A DNA stretch of 64,000 nucleotides from Agrobacterium leguminum (GTDB lineage Bacteria > Pseudomonadota > Alphaproteobacteria > Rhizobiales > Rhizobiaceae), in contig NZ_JADQWB010000020.1 in the NCBI RefSeq assembly GCF_015704895.1, forward strand, positions 24,291 to 88,290, in the 5' to 3' direction. Positions 25,607 through 34,736 of this stretch are shown here, in pieces (position 1 is the stretch's first letter; the number at the start of each line of letters is the position of its first letter). The position numbers and the translations under genes are program-made. The notes beneath the pieces are model-generated. The model saw only the letters and a list, made by a program, of their open reading frames with translations, did no database searches and was not told the origin of the DNA.

Positions 25607-25920
25607 CGACCATTTTCTCCTGCGGCTGGTGCATGACCCTTAAAATCGCGGTGGATTTTGCAAAAGTCATGTCCGAATTTAAAGCGTCACTACCATGTTG
25701 TGGCCACTTCTGACGATAGCGGCCTTTTCATAGTTTGGTTGTGATGATCTTATAAGGACAGTTTCAAGGCGCAACAACTGCTTGATGGCGATGAAGAAAA
25801 ACCGCTTGATGAAAGTTGCCGCACCTGACCCTGGCCGCTTGAATGCGGCATGATATTGTTTTACGTTGACGTTAACGTCAGTTATTCGATGTTGGCGTCG
25901 TTTTTCAACAGGAGGCAAGA

Positions 25921-26313
25921 ATGAACGAAGTCGTGAGCCAGATCGCCGAGAAGGCGGGAATCAGCCCCGAACTGGCCGAAAAGGCCATTGGCATGATTCT
26001 CGGTTTTCTTCAGCGTGAGGCGGAAGACGGCCCGATCGCCCGCATGATCGAAGCCATTCCCGGCGCCAGCGAACTGGTGGCGCAGTATAATGGCGAAGGT
26101 GCCGGCGGCGGCGGTCTGCTCGGCGGCCTGATGAGCGCGATCGGCGGCGGCGGCATCATGGGGCTGGGCCAGCAGCTGATGAGCCAGGGCCTCGGCATGA
26201 GCGAGATTTCCACGCTCGCCAAGGAAACCATCTCCGTTGCCCGCCAGCATGCGGGCGATGAGGTTGTCGATCAGGTGATCGCCTCGGTTCCGGGCCTCAG
26301 CCAGTTCGCCTGA
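25921..26313 (+). CDS. small protein resembling DUF2267/DUF2780
   Basis: A 130-residue protein with an N-terminal helical part (VSQIAEKAGISPELAEKAIGMILGFL), a Gly-rich centre (GGGGLLGGLMSAIGGGGIMG) and a C-terminal helical part ending VDQVIASVPGLSQFA. The paired helical repeats and Gly linker look like DUF2267- or DUF2780-type proteins, a weak assignment by eye. AGGAGG lies before ATG 25921. No signal peptide. It converges on an HxlR gene eight bases away, with no terminator visible between. Function unknown. Confidence 0.72.
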   Translation: MNEVVSQIAEKAGISPELAEKAIGMILGFLQREAEDGPIARMIEAIPGASELVAQYNGEGAGGGGLLGGLMSAIGGGGIMGLGQQLMSQGLGMSEISTLAKETISVARQHAGDEVVDQVIASVPGLSQFA

Positions 26314-26320
26314 GGCGAAA

Positions 26321-26752
26321 CTACTCCATAGCGGGGCGCGGCGGCTGTTCATTGAACAGGCGCCGCGCCTCTTCTATTTCGGCATGGTGCGTTTCCGCCC
26401 ATATCCACACGCCGCAAAAGGCGCTGCCCAGCGTGCGGCCGAGGTTCGTCAGGCCGTAATCCACATGCGGCGGGATGACGGGATGCACGGTGCGGCGCAC
26501 CAGCCCGTCGCTTTCCATCTGCCGCAGCGTTTTCGTCAGCATCTTCTGGCTGATATTGCCGACCAGCCTGCCGATCTGCGTGAAGCGCAGCGTGCCATGC
26601 TCTTCCAGCACTTCCAGAATGAGCATCGTCCATTTGTCGGCCACCTTGGCAATGATGTCCTGAACCAGCGCCTCTATTGCCGGATCGGTATCCGTGGGCG
26701 GCGGAACCTTGCGCCGGCTTTCGATGGCCGGGTCGGCGGCGTGCCGTTTCAT
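26321..26752 (-). CDS. HxlR-family transcriptional regulator
   Basis: A 143-residue winged-helix regulator. KVADKWTMLILEVLEEHGTLRFTQIGRLVGNISQKMLTKTLRQMESDGLV is a textbook HxlR core (DKWT, R/F-x-x-I-x-x-x-I-x-x-I-S-x-K-x-L). It has one Cys (SAFCGVW), whereas aldehyde-sensing HxlR proteins usually use a Cys nearer the N-terminus. It is divergent from an SDR gene at 26856, its probable target. Inducer unknown. Confidence 0.9.
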   Translation of the reverse strand: MKRHAADPAIESRRKVPPPTDTDPAIEALVQDIIAKVADKWTMLILEVLEEHGTLRFTQIGRLVGNISQKMLTKTLRQMESDGLVRRTVHPVIPPHVDYGLTNLGRTLGSAFCGVWIWAETHHAEIEEARRLFNEQPPRPAME

Positions 26753-26757
26753 CTTAC

Positions 26758-26811
26758 ACTCTCCTTTGGGTAAGTATAAATCTTTTGGGTGCCTACTTTC
26801 GATTGGAGAGT
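26758..26811. promoter_or_regulatory. inverted repeat in HxlR/SDR promoter
   Basis: ACTCTCC at 26758-26764 and GGAGAGT at 26805-26811 are complementary and bracket the divergent promoter, with AAGTATA and CCTACTT inside. This is a possible HxlR binding region; spacing is long, so support is modest. Confidence 0.3.
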
Positions 26812-26855
26812 ATCATAGCTAACTTCCTTTCAGCCAACAAGCAAAGGATGTTCCA

Positions 26856-27614
26856 ATGAAAATCGCTGATAACACCATTCTCATCACCGGCGGCGGTTCC
26901 GGCATCGGCCGGGCGCTGGCGGAAGCGTTTCACAAGGCCGGCAACCGGGTCATCATTTCCGGCCGCCGCAAGGCCGTGCTCGATGAGGTGACGGCCGCCA
27001 ATCCCGGCATGGCCTCGATGGTGATGGACGCGACGGACGCCGCAGGCATTCGCGCGTTTGCCGAAGCTCTGGTGAAGGCCCATCCGACCCTCAACGCCGT
27101 CATCAACAATGCCGGCATCATGCGGCCGGAAGACATCGCCGCAGCACCGGATTATCTCGACACGGCGGAAGAAACCATCGCCACCAATCTTCTCGCACCC
27201 ATTCGCCTGACGGCGGCGCTTTTGCCGCATTTCCTCAAGCAACCTGCGGCCACGGTTCTGACGGTCTCTTCCGGCCTCGCCTTCGTGCCCATGGTGCTGA
27301 CCCCCACCTACAGCGCCACCAAATCGGCCATCCATGCCTATTCGGTCGCGCTGCGCGAGCAGCTGAAGGAAACGCCGGTGGAGGTCATCGAAATCGTGCC
27401 GCCCTATGTGCAGACGACGTTGATGGGCGAGGGGCAGGCGAGCGACGAAAGGGCCATGCCGCTCGACGTCTTCATTTCCGAGGTGATGGATATTCTTGAA
27501 AATCGCCCGGACGAGAAGGAAGTGGTGGTGGAACGCTGCAAGCCGCTGCGTTTCGCCGCGCAGAACGGCAATTTCGATCAGGTCTTCGCCATGATCAACC
27601 ATATGCATCCGTAA
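26856..27614 (+). CDS. short-chain dehydrogenase, DltE-like
   Basis: A 252-residue SDR. TGGGSGIGRALA is the cofactor loop, ISGRRKAVLDE suggests NADP, NNAGIMRPED follows, and the catalytic segment has SSGLAFVP and TYSATKSAIHAYS with Tyr and Lys. The pattern and the C-terminal IEIVPPYVQTTLMG match the DltE-type SDRs usually found beside HxlR regulators, as here. Likely an inducible carbonyl reductase for an electrophile. Confidence 0.9.
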   Translation: MKIADNTILITGGGSGIGRALAEAFHKAGNRVIISGRRKAVLDEVTAANPGMASMVMDATDAAGIRAFAEALVKAHPTLNAVINNAGIMRPEDIAAAPDYLDTAEETIATNLLAPIRLTAALLPHFLKQPAATVLTVSSGLAFVPMVLTPTYSATKSAIHAYSVALREQLKETPVEVIEIVPPYVQTTLMGEGQASDERAMPLDVFISEVMDILENRPDEKEVVVERCKPLRFAAQNGNFDQVFAMINHMHP

Positions 27615-27684
27615 ACGGCCGCATCTGTCGCGACTGGGCATCCTGTGATAGCGTCGCGCTCTTATCTGCGGAGCGCGCGCTTTC

Positions 27685-28491
27685 ATGGCCCAAGGCCGGT
27701 TCCTGATGCCGAAAACCATTCTGCCCGGCGTCGTCGCCGTGGCGGCGGATAGCGACCGTTCCTTTCCGCGCCACATGCACGATCAGTTCGGCATCGGTCT
27801 CATCGAACGCGGGGCGCAGAAATCGCTCTCCGGTCGCGGCATGGTGGAAGCGGGCGCCGGCCATCTCATCACCGTCAATCCGGGCGAGGTGCATGACGGT
27901 ATTCCGCTCGGGGAGGGCGGCCGCGCCTGGCGGATGCTCTATCTCGACATCGATATCGTCCGCGACGCCATTGCCGATATCGGCGAGACGGATCGCGGCG
28001 CGTTCGAATTCGCCTATCCCGTCGATATCAGGCCGCTGGCGAAGCGATTCAACGCTGTCTTTGCAGCCATGACGGCAAGGGAACGGCCGGGCGAAACCCT
28101 TCGTGGCGACGAGACCCTGCTGACGCTTCTGGCGGGCGCGATGGAGACGGCGGCGAAGCCGGGCGAAATCGCCGCACCCGAGAATATAAGGCGGGCGAAA
28201 AGCCGTATCGATGACGAGCCCTCCCGGCCGTTCCGCCTTGCCGATCTCGCCGCAGAAGCCGGCATGAGCCAGTTCCGCTTCCTGCGCGCTTTCGCCAGGG
28301 CCACCGGGCTGACGCCGCACAGCTATCTTCTCCAGCGGCGTGTCCATGTGGCACGCCATGCACTGGCCAGAGGCACGCGGCCCGCCGAAGCGGCCTTTGC
28401 CGCCGGTTTTGTCGACCAGAGCCATCTGAACCGGTTCTTCGTGCGGCAATTCGGGGTTACGCCGGCGGTTTACCGGGTGGCGCTTTCGTAG
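27685..28491 (+). CDS. AraC-family transcriptional regulator
   Basis: A 268-residue regulator. The N-terminal half is a cupin-like ligand domain (HMHDQFGIGLIERGAQKSLSGRG, then VNPGEVHDGIPLG). The C-terminal 100 residues form two helix-turn-helices: FRLADLAAEAGMSQFRFLRAFARATGLTPHSYLL and RPAEAAFAAGFVDQSHLNRFFVRQFGVTPAVYR. It precedes a LysE-type exporter (266 bases, with a repeat in between), and AraC/LysE pairs are common, so it may control that exporter. ATG 27685 is taken; ATG 27706 is possible. Confidence 0.9.
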   Translation: MAQGRFLMPKTILPGVVAVAADSDRSFPRHMHDQFGIGLIERGAQKSLSGRGMVEAGAGHLITVNPGEVHDGIPLGEGGRAWRMLYLDIDIVRDAIADIGETDRGAFEFAYPVDIRPLAKRFNAVFAAMTARERPGETLRGDETLLTLLAGAMETAAKPGEIAAPENIRRAKSRIDDEPSRPFRLADLAAEAGMSQFRFLRAFARATGLTPHSYLLQRRVHVARHALARGTRPAEAAFAAGFVDQSHLNRFFVRQFGVTPAVYRVALS

Positions 28492-28505
28492 CTGCTTTCT
28501 CCGCC

Positions 28506-28620
28506 CTCATTCCTGTGCTTGTCACAGGAATCCAGCCAGCCCAAGTCCTTGGGCTGAAAAGAGTCCTCCCGCCGCGCAGACGCGCGTCGACTGGATTCCT
28601 GTGACAAGCACAGGAATGAG
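28506..28620. repeat. RIME-like palindromic repeat, copy 3
   Basis: Arms CTCATTCCTGTGCTTGTCAC and complement; core CAGCCCAAGTCCTTGGGCTG; segment CGCGCAGACGCGCG. It lies between the AraC regulator and the LysE gene. Confidence 0.9.
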
Positions 28621-28757
28621 GACGGAGTGGGCTGGCCGATACTCTGACCCGCCACTTCGGCGCGCCGGCGAGCGTCTGCACTGCAATTTCATCCAAGACA
28701 CCCACCCCACGCACCCTCATGCTCCTGTCCTCCACCCCAAGAGGACACACCCGCACC

Positions 28758-29369
28758 ATGACACCCGAATTCCTCATCACATCCTTCATCGTCGCCGCCT
28801 CTCCCGGAACCGGCGTGGTCTATACGCTCGCCGCCGGTCTTTCGCAGGGGGCGAGGGCGAGCGTCATCGCGGCCTTCGGCTGCACGCTTGGCATCGTGCC
28901 GCATCTGCTCGCCGCCATCACCGGCCTTGCCGCCATCCTGCACACCAGCGCGCTCGCCTTCGGCATCGTCAAATATCTGGGGGTCGCCTACCTCCTCTAC
29001 ATGGCGTGGAACACGCTGCGGGAGGACGGTGGGCTGAAGATCGACGATACGAGGGAGCCCCGCAAGGCCGCCCGCATCATCGGAGAGGCGATCCTCATCA
29101 ATCTGCTGAACCCGAAATTGTCGATCTTCTTTTTCGCCTTCCTGCCGCAGTTCATCGCGCAGGATGAGGCTTTGCCGACATGGCGCATGATCGATCTCGG
29201 GCTGATCTTCATGGCCATGACGCTTCTGGTATTTGCGCTTTATGGCTGTTTCGCCGCCTCGGTCCGGCGGCAGGTGGTGTCGCGCCCGGCGGTCCTCGCC
29301 TGGCTGAGGCGCAGCTTCGCGGCCGCTTTCGTGGCGCTGGGTGCGAAGCTGGCCCTGACCGAGCGGTGA
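28758..29369 (+). CDS. LysE-family amino acid/metabolite exporter
   Basis: A 203-residue inner-membrane exporter with about six helices. The signature SFIVAASPGTGVVYTLAAGLSQG (residues 8-30) is the LysE/RhtB PGP-like region, and INLLNPKLSIFFFAFLPQFI is the second conserved loop. The frame begins at 28719, but family proteins start M-T-P-E, so ATG 28758 is chosen; the ribosome site is weak. Possibly controlled by the AraC protein upstream. Cargo unknown; homoserine, threonine or related compounds are typical. Confidence 0.87.
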   Translation: MTPEFLITSFIVAASPGTGVVYTLAAGLSQGARASVIAAFGCTLGIVPHLLAAITGLAAILHTSALAFGIVKYLGVAYLLYMAWNTLREDGGLKIDDTREPRKAARIIGEAILINLLNPKLSIFFFAFLPQFIAQDEALPTWRMIDLGLIFMAMTLLVFALYGCFAASVRRQVVSRPAVLAWLRRSFAAAFVALGAKLALTER

Positions 29370-29393
29370 GACCAGAGCGGAGGGAAGGCCGCC

Positions 29394-30221
29394 TCAGTCG
29401 TCCCAATCCGGCGCGAGGTGGCCGGGATTGACGATGCGGCCATTCGGCTTTGCAAGCGCGTGGATCGCCCGCATTTCCTCTTCCGTCAGCGCAAAATCGA
29501 AAACATCGAAATTCTCTTTCAGGCGGCTTTCCGTCGCCGTCTTGGAGAGCGCCACGATATCCGGCTGCTGCACCGCCCAGCGAAGGGTTACCTGCGCGGC
29601 GGTCTTGCCGTGTTTTGCGCCGATATCCTTCAGCACGGGATCGTTCGGCACCTTGCCGTCGGCCATCAGATAATAGGCCGTCACCGACATCCCGTGCTTG
29701 CGCGCCGCCGAAATCACCTTGGTCTGGTCGAGATAGGGGTGATATTCGATCTGGTTGGTGGCAAGCGGCGTGTCGGACAGTTTCACCGCCTCCTCGGTCA
29801 GCGCCACATTGAAGTTGGAAATGCCGATATTGCGCGTCTTGCCGGCCTTGCGCACCGCGTTCAGCGCGCCGATGCGCTCGGCAAGCGGCACATCGCTCTT
29901 CGGCCAGTGCAGCAGCAACAGATCGACATAGTCGGTCTTCAGCTTCGCAAGGCTTTCATCGACGGAAGCGAGAAAATCGTCGTGGCGGAAGCGGTCCACC
30001 CAGACCTTGGTGGTGAGAAATATATCGTGCCGGGAAATGCCCGATTGCGCGATGACCTCGCCGACGGCGCCTTCGTTTTTGTAGATCTGCGCGGTATCGA
30101 CATGGCGGAAGCCGAGTTTCAGCGCTTCCGGCAGAATGCGCCTGACATCGTCTTCCGGAATGCGGAAGGTGCCGAAACCGAGGGCGGGAATATTCGCGCC
30201 ATTCGCGCTGACGTCATACAT
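29394..30221 (-). CDS. aldo/keto reductase
   Basis: A 275-residue NADPH-dependent reductase of the AKR5-like type. The catalytic tetrad is visible: Asp in HVDTAQIYKNE with the Tyr, Lys in LTTKVW, and His in LLLHWP. NIGISNFN and ATNQIEYHPYL are further family marks. The frame begins at 30290, but AGGAGA lies eight bases before ATG 30221. It probably reduces aldehydes such as methylglyoxal or 2,5-diketogluconate; its substrate is not fixed by the sequence. Confidence 0.92.
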   Translation of the reverse strand: MYDVSANGANIPALGFGTFRIPEDDVRRILPEALKLGFRHVDTAQIYKNEGAVGEVIAQSGISRHDIFLTTKVWVDRFRHDDFLASVDESLAKLKTDYVDLLLLHWPKSDVPLAERIGALNAVRKAGKTRNIGISNFNVALTEEAVKLSDTPLATNQIEYHPYLDQTKVISAARKHGMSVTAYYLMADGKVPNDPVLKDIGAKHGKTAAQVTLRWAVQQPDIVALSKTATESRLKENFDVFDFALTEEEMRAIHALAKPNGRIVNPGHLAPDWDD

Positions 30222-30333
30222 GGGATGTCTCTCCTGTTTGCTGAAAACATGGCCGGCGCGGGGTGCCGGGCGGGGGAAGCCGTCTTTCATTAACTGGTGT
30301 CCGCGCGATCGGTTTCAACCCGGCGGGACGATA

Positions 30334-31260
30334 TCACATCAGCACGTAATCCACCGGGCGCGGATCGGCCGGCAGATCGGTCTCGCCCATCGCCTCGCGC
30401 AGATTGATCTCGATGGTGGTGGCGAGCGAATTGATCGGCAGCGCATTGAGGCCGGTGCCGAAGGGGTCCTCCAGCTCGTCGGACAGCGCATCGAGACCGA
30501 AGAACGTATAGGCGATGAGCGTGGCGGTAAACGGCGTGGCCCAGCCGAGCAGATCGGTGAAACCGAACGGCAGCAGCAGGCAGAACAGATGCGCGGTGCG
30601 GTGAAGCAGCAGCGAATAACCGAAGGGAACCGGCGTCTGGCGGATGCGCTCGCACGAAGCCTGCGCGGCCCCCATCTGCTGCACGGTGGCATCCAGCATC
30701 TGCAGCTGAATATCGCTGATCTGCCCCTTGCCATGGGCGGAGACGATGGCGCCGGATATTTCGCGCAGCAGCATGTCCGGCCGGTTGCGGCTGCGGTCGA
30801 AAATATCCCTGAGATCATCGGGAACGAGGCTGGCCGCAGTGGCGGTCGCATCGCCGGGGCGCAGATGCGAAACCAGCGCGTGGCAGAAGGCGATGGTAAG
30901 ATCGGTGATCCGCCGACGGGTGACGGGATCGGCGACATCCTGCCGGCTATCGAGCATGAGGCTCTGGCGTGAAAGCGCGCGGGCAACGGTAATCAGCGCA
31001 CCCCATTGCTTGCGGGCTTCCCACCAGCGGTCGTAACAGGCATTGGCGCGAAAACCGAGAAACACCGAAAGCGCGATGCCGAGCAGCGAAAAGGGCGCGC
31101 CGTTCAGCGCCTGCACCAGATCCGGCCTGTCCTTGTGCGCCCAGACAACCAGCGTCGACAGCAGGAAAACCGCAAGCACCTGCGGAAAGATGCGGACGAT
31201 GATGGAGCCGCGCACGATGAGGAAAAGCTGCAGCAGGTTCGGTTTTGGACGAACGATCAT
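30334..31260 (-). CDS. bestrophin-family membrane channel
   Basis: A 308-residue inner-membrane protein. The family signature is SLLGIALSVFLGFRANACYDRWWEARKQWGALI (about residues 57-89), including R-x-N-x-x-x-x-R-W-x-E. Further hydrophobic segments (HLFCLLLPFGFTDLLGWATPF) follow, and the C-terminus has the conserved DELEDPFG-x-x-x-N-x-L-P motif. Bacterial bestrophins form pentameric cation channels. It is divergent from a WYL regulator but no link is evident. Confidence 0.9.
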   Translation of the reverse strand: MIVRPKPNLLQLFLIVRGSIIVRIFPQVLAVFLLSTLVVWAHKDRPDLVQALNGAPFSLLGIALSVFLGFRANACYDRWWEARKQWGALITVARALSRQSLMLDSRQDVADPVTRRRITDLTIAFCHALVSHLRPGDATATAASLVPDDLRDIFDRSRNRPDMLLREISGAIVSAHGKGQISDIQLQMLDATVQQMGAAQASCERIRQTPVPFGYSLLLHRTAHLFCLLLPFGFTDLLGWATPFTATLIAYTFFGLDALSDELEDPFGTGLNALPINSLATTIEINLREAMGETDLPADPRPVDYVLM

Positions 31261-31447
31261 GGCGGAAACTCGAAATGCCTGTGGCGGATGGGAGGGGCGT
31301 GAAAGAGCCTGACCCTATCTACATGCTGGCGACGCGGCCTTGTCCACCCTTTTTTGCATGGTTGCACTCGGCGGCTGGCGGCGCTACGCGTCTATCGCCG
31401 GGATCGTCAACGCTACGGTCTGGCTATGCGGTGGAAGGAAATATCGC

Positions 31448-32155
31448 GTGTCACGCTCACAACGGCTTCTCGATCTGTTGCAGATCCTGCGCTCCCACCG
31501 CACGCCGGTCAGCGGCGCGGCCCTTGCCGCGCAAACCGGCGTCAGCCTGCGCACGCTCTACCGCGATATAGCGACGCTTCAGGCACAGGGCGCGGATATC
31601 GAGGGCGAGGCGGGCGTGGGTTATGTGCTGCGCCCCGGTTTCCTGTTGCCGCCGCTGATGTTTTCGCAGCAGGAAATCGAGGCGCTGGTGCTCGGCTCGC
31701 GCTGGGTGGCGGGCCGTGCCGATGCGGGATTGGCGGAGGCCGCCCGCGCCGCTCTCGTCAAGATCGGCGCCGTGCTTCCCGATGCCCTGCGCGAGGAACT
31801 CGATCATTCCACCCTGCTCGTCGGGCCGGGGCAGGGCCTTGCCGCCATCCATGTCGATCTGGCTGCCATTCGCGATACGATCCGTAAGGAAAGCCGGGTC
31901 GTCATCACCTATCGCGATGAAAAGGGAGAGGTGACGGAACGGGTGATCTGGCCCTTCGCGCTCGCTTTTTTCGATCTGGTGCGGGTGGTGCTGGGCTGGT
32001 GCGAGACACGGCAGGACTACCGCAGTTTCCGGGCCGACCGCATCGAAGATTTCCGCCCTCTCGACAGCCGTTATCCGCGCCGCCGCCAGGCGCTGCTGAA
32101 AGAATGGCGCGAAAGGGAAAAACAGCGGCGGCGGCATCATGCTGACAAAAACTGA
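31448..32155 (+). CDS. YafY-type WYL-domain transcriptional regulator
   Basis: A 235-residue regulator with an N-terminal winged helix (SQRLLDLLQILRSHRTPVSGAALAAQTGVSLRTLYRDIATLQAQG) and a WYL ligand domain from about residue 130 (VITYRDEKGE, then VIWPFALAFFD). GTG 31448 is the likely start, with AAGGAA eight bases ahead; the open frame reaches back to 31340. It precedes a VOC gene by 48 bases on the same strand, and WYL-VOC pairs of this type are common, so it should regulate itself and that gene. A second WYL regulator of the same subfamily lies at 41370-42071. Confidence 0.87.
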   Translation: MSRSQRLLDLLQILRSHRTPVSGAALAAQTGVSLRTLYRDIATLQAQGADIEGEAGVGYVLRPGFLLPPLMFSQQEIEALVLGSRWVAGRADAGLAEAARAALVKIGAVLPDALREELDHSTLLVGPGQGLAAIHVDLAAIRDTIRKESRVVITYRDEKGEVTERVIWPFALAFFDLVRVVLGWCETRQDYRSFRADRIEDFRPLDSRYPRRRQALLKEWREREKQRRRHHADKN

Positions 32156-32203
32156 CAGCAGCAGGGTCTAGACATCGTTCATCCGCAACACAGGAGAACG
32201 ACC

Positions 32204-32572
32204 ATGACCCACCCCGATTTCACCATCCTTTACGTCGACAACCCGCCGGCCAGCACCGAATTTTACAAGGCCCTGCTGGGCGCGGAACCGGTCGAAGCCT
32301 CGCCGACATTCTCGCTCTTCGTGCTTCAGAACGGCATGAAGCTCGGCCTCTGGTCGCGGCACACCGTGGAGCCGAAAGCATCGGTCACGGGCGGCGGCGG
32401 CGAGCTTGCCTTCCGCGTTGAAAACGATGCGCGGGTGGACGAGATTTTTGCGGATTGGAAGGCGAAGGGCATCGACATGCTGCAGCAGCCCGCGGGCATG
32501 GAATTCGGCTACACCTTTACCGCCGCCGACCCCGATAATCACCGTCTCCGGGTCTATGCTTTCGCGGGCTGA
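32204..32572 (+). CDS. single-domain VOC protein
   Basis: A 122-residue VOC (glyoxalase/bleomycin-resistance fold) protein. FTILYVDNPPASTEFYKALLGAEP opens the fold, and MEFGYTFTAADPDNHRLRVYAFAG closes it. AGGAG lies ahead of ATG 32204. It follows the WYL regulator and is its probable target. Such proteins are often called phenazine- or drug-binding, but function is not shown by sequence. Confidence 0.85.
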   Translation: MTHPDFTILYVDNPPASTEFYKALLGAEPVEASPTFSLFVLQNGMKLGLWSRHTVEPKASVTGGGGELAFRVENDARVDEIFADWKAKGIDMLQQPAGMEFGYTFTAADPDNHRLRVYAFAG

Positions 32573-32574
32573 AG

Positions 32575-33345
32575 CTACTTCTTCACCGCCACCACAAACA
32601 GCCGTGGAAAGCGCAGAAGCAGGCGGCCGTCCGCCATCGGCGGATAGGCCGCCTCGATGCGCCGCGTATAGTCGGCGAGGAAGGCTTCGCGGTTTTCCTC
32701 GCCGGCGGCGGTGAGATAGGGGCGTAGCCCCGTGCCCTTGACCCATTCGACGATGCTTTCCGCATCCTTCATCGGATGATTATAGATGGTGTGCCACACA
32801 TCCACCCGCGCGGATTTCGGCGTCAGCGCATCGAAATAATCCGAAGGTGCGGGCAGGGGTTTGCGGCGCATCCTGCCATCTGCAAACGTGTCCTTCCAGG
32901 AACCGTTCGCTCCGGTTTCCTCCATGGCGCGATGCGTCGGCTCCTGCAGATTGTCGGGCATCTGCACGGCCAGAACGCCGCCGCTTTCCAGCTGGTCCAT
33001 CAGTTGCGAAAGAACGGTGAGATGATCCGGCACCCATTGGAACACGGCATTGGCGTAAAGCAGGTCCGCCTTCTGCGCCGGCTTCCACTGGGAAAGATCG
33101 GCTTTGCCGAAGCGCGTGGTCGGCAGCCGGTCCGCCGCCTTTTCCAGCATGTCGTCATCGCTGTCGATGCCGGTAATGACATTGACGCCGTAACGGTCGG
33201 TCAGAAGCTCGGTGGAATTGCCGGGGCCGCAGCCGAGGTCATAGCCGTTCAGCACCCGCTCCAGCGGCACCTGCGCCAGAAGATCCCGTGCGGGACGCGT
33301 CCGCTCGTCTTCGAATTTCAGATATTGGTGGGCGGACCATGCCAT
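32575..33345 (-). CDS. tam: trans-aconitate 2-methyltransferase
   Basis: A 256-residue SAM-dependent methyltransferase that methylates trans-aconitate, a by-product that inhibits aconitase. Motif I is [19 protein letters not shown], followed by the acidic SAM-ribose strand [11 protein letters not shown] and [14 protein letters not shown]. The start [20 protein letters not shown] is as I recall it in the Agrobacterium enzyme. The frame opens at 33420, but AGGAGG six bases before ATG 33345 decides. It converges on the VOC gene two bases away. Confidence 0.9.
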   Translation of the reverse strand: MAWSAHQYLKFEDERTRPARDLLAQVPLERVLNGYDLGCGPGNSTELLTDRYGVNVITGIDSDDDMLEKAADRLPTTRFGKADLSQWKPAQKADLLYANAVFQWVPDHLTVLSQLMDQLESGGVLAVQMPDNLQEPTHRAMEETGANGSWKDTFADGRMRRKPLPAPSDYFDALTPKSARVDVWHTIYNHPMKDAESIVEWVKGTGLRPYLTAAGEENREAFLADYTRRIEAAYPPMADGRLLLRFPRLFVVAVKK

Positions 33346-33683
33346 GATTTTCCTCCTGCAAAATGCCGTCAGATCGCCAGCATCGCATGCGGAAAATCGC
33401 GCCGCTATCGTCCGATGCATGAATTATTGTGATGAATCTATTCATCAACCTTTTGTTTCGCCTCATAAAACGTGCTTGCGGGGCCGTCGCTTTGTTATTT
33501 TCCATCAAAATCAGAAATCGCTGCAATTAAAACTTGACCTCGTCCGGGGAGAGGCATTCACTCCGGCCGATTTCCAGCACATGCCCCGTTGAGAGCGCGT
33601 AGCGCTCTTCATCCGGCAATGCATCAGAACAAAAAAGACGGAGCGTTTTTACCCAACGAAAACGCTTGAGACAGGAGACCATC
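33346..33683. other. intergenic region between tam and ilvE
   Basis: 338 bases holding the divergent promoters. CTTGAC at about 33532 could be an ilvE -35 box. A stem AGAGCGC-GTA-GCGCTCT lies at 33592-33612, and AGCGTTTT/AAAACGCT forms a hairpin just before the ilvE ribosome site. A 16-codon ORF runs across that hairpin and ends ten bases before the site, but its own initiation signal is poor. Nothing firm. Confidence 0.4.
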
Positions 33684-34565
33684 ATGAGCGTCGATACCGC
33701 ACCCCGATCAACCACCTGGACCTATGTTGACGGTCAATGGCTGCCCGGCAATCCGCCGCTCATCGGCCCGACCTCGCATGCCATGTGGCTGGCCTCCACG
33801 GTGTTCGACGGTGCGCGCTGGTTCGATGGCGTGGCGCCCGATCTCGATCTGCACTGCCAGCGTATCAATCGCTCCGCCGTCAATATGGGCATGAAGCCGA
33901 CCATGACGGCCGAGGAGATCGAGTCCCTGGCGCTCGAAGGCGTCAAGAAATTCGACGGCAAGATGGCGATCTACATCAAGCCGATGTATTGGGCCGAACA
34001 CGGCATGCCCGGCAGCGTCGTGGCGCCCGATGCCGGCTCCACCCGGTTTGCGCTTTGCCTTTTCGAAGCGCCGATGGATGCCGGCAAGCCGCTGACGCTC
34101 ACCGTTTCGCCGCTGCGCCGCCCTTCGCCGGAAACCGCCATGACCGACGCCAAGGCCGGCAGCCTCTATCCCAATAGCGGTCGCGCCATTCTGGAAGCGC
34201 GCTCGCGCGGTTTCGACAATGCCCTGATGCGCGACATGAACGGCAATGTCGCCGAATCCGCCTCCGCCAACATCTTCATGGTCAAGGACGGCGTTGTCCT
34301 TACCCCGGTTCCGAACCGCACTTTCCTTGCCGGCATCACCCGTTCGCGCGTGATCGGCCTTCTGCGCCAGGCCGGTTTCGACGTGCGGGAAGCGACGCTT
34401 TCGGTCGAGGATTTCCGCGAGGCCGATGAAATCTTCTGCTCCGGCAATTATTCCAAGGTTTCGCCCGTCGTGAAGCTCGACGATCGCGAATTGCAGGCAG
34501 GCCCCGTCGCCCGCAAGGCGCTCGATCTCTACATGGACTGGGCGCGTCTCGGCGCGGATGTTTAA
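33684..34565 (+). CDS. ilvE: branched-chain amino acid aminotransferase (class IV)
   Basis: A 293-residue PLP enzyme that interconverts Leu, Ile, Val and their 2-oxo acids. The PLP Lys is in TDAKAGSLYPN; FDGARWFDG and NVAESASANIFMVKDG are class IV signatures, and the C-terminal part has the typical FCSGNYSKVSPV. AGGAGA five bases before ATG 33684 sets the start. A strong terminator follows. Class IV also covers D-amino-acid aminotransferases and ADC lyase; length and motifs favour branched-chain activity. Confidence 0.88.
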   Translation: MSVDTAPRSTTWTYVDGQWLPGNPPLIGPTSHAMWLASTVFDGARWFDGVAPDLDLHCQRINRSAVNMGMKPTMTAEEIESLALEGVKKFDGKMAIYIKPMYWAEHGMPGSVVAPDAGSTRFALCLFEAPMDAGKPLTLTVSPLRRPSPETAMTDAKAGSLYPNSGRAILEARSRGFDNALMRDMNGNVAESASANIFMVKDGVVLTPVPNRTFLAGITRSRVIGLLRQAGFDVREATLSVEDFREADEIFCSGNYSKVSPVVKLDDRELQAGPVARKALDLYMDWARLGADV

Positions 34566-34588
34566 GGCCGGGTAAACCCCATAGTTTC

Positions 34589-34630
34589 AAAAGGCCGCGG
34601 CAGGCTCATCCCTGCCGCGGCCTTTTGTTT
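34589..34630 (+). terminator. strong rho-independent terminator after ilvE
   Basis: A 16-bp stem AAAAGGCCGCGGCAGG (34589-34604), loop CTCATC, and the complementary arm to 34626, then GTTTT. Confidence 0.95.
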
Positions 34631-34736
34631 TGAGCCGCATTATTTCCCATAAAAATTCAGGGGGAATTTAATCCAATTTTAGAGGACCACAGGCTAGCTT
34701 GCGACATTACCGATCCGGGCTAGTGGGGGCCGCCAA

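Noticed and set aside
33632..33682. 16-codon ORF just before ilvE as a leader peptide
   Set aside because: It lacks a ribosome site and regulatory codons for Ile, Leu or Val; the nearby hairpin is short. Not enough to call attenuation.
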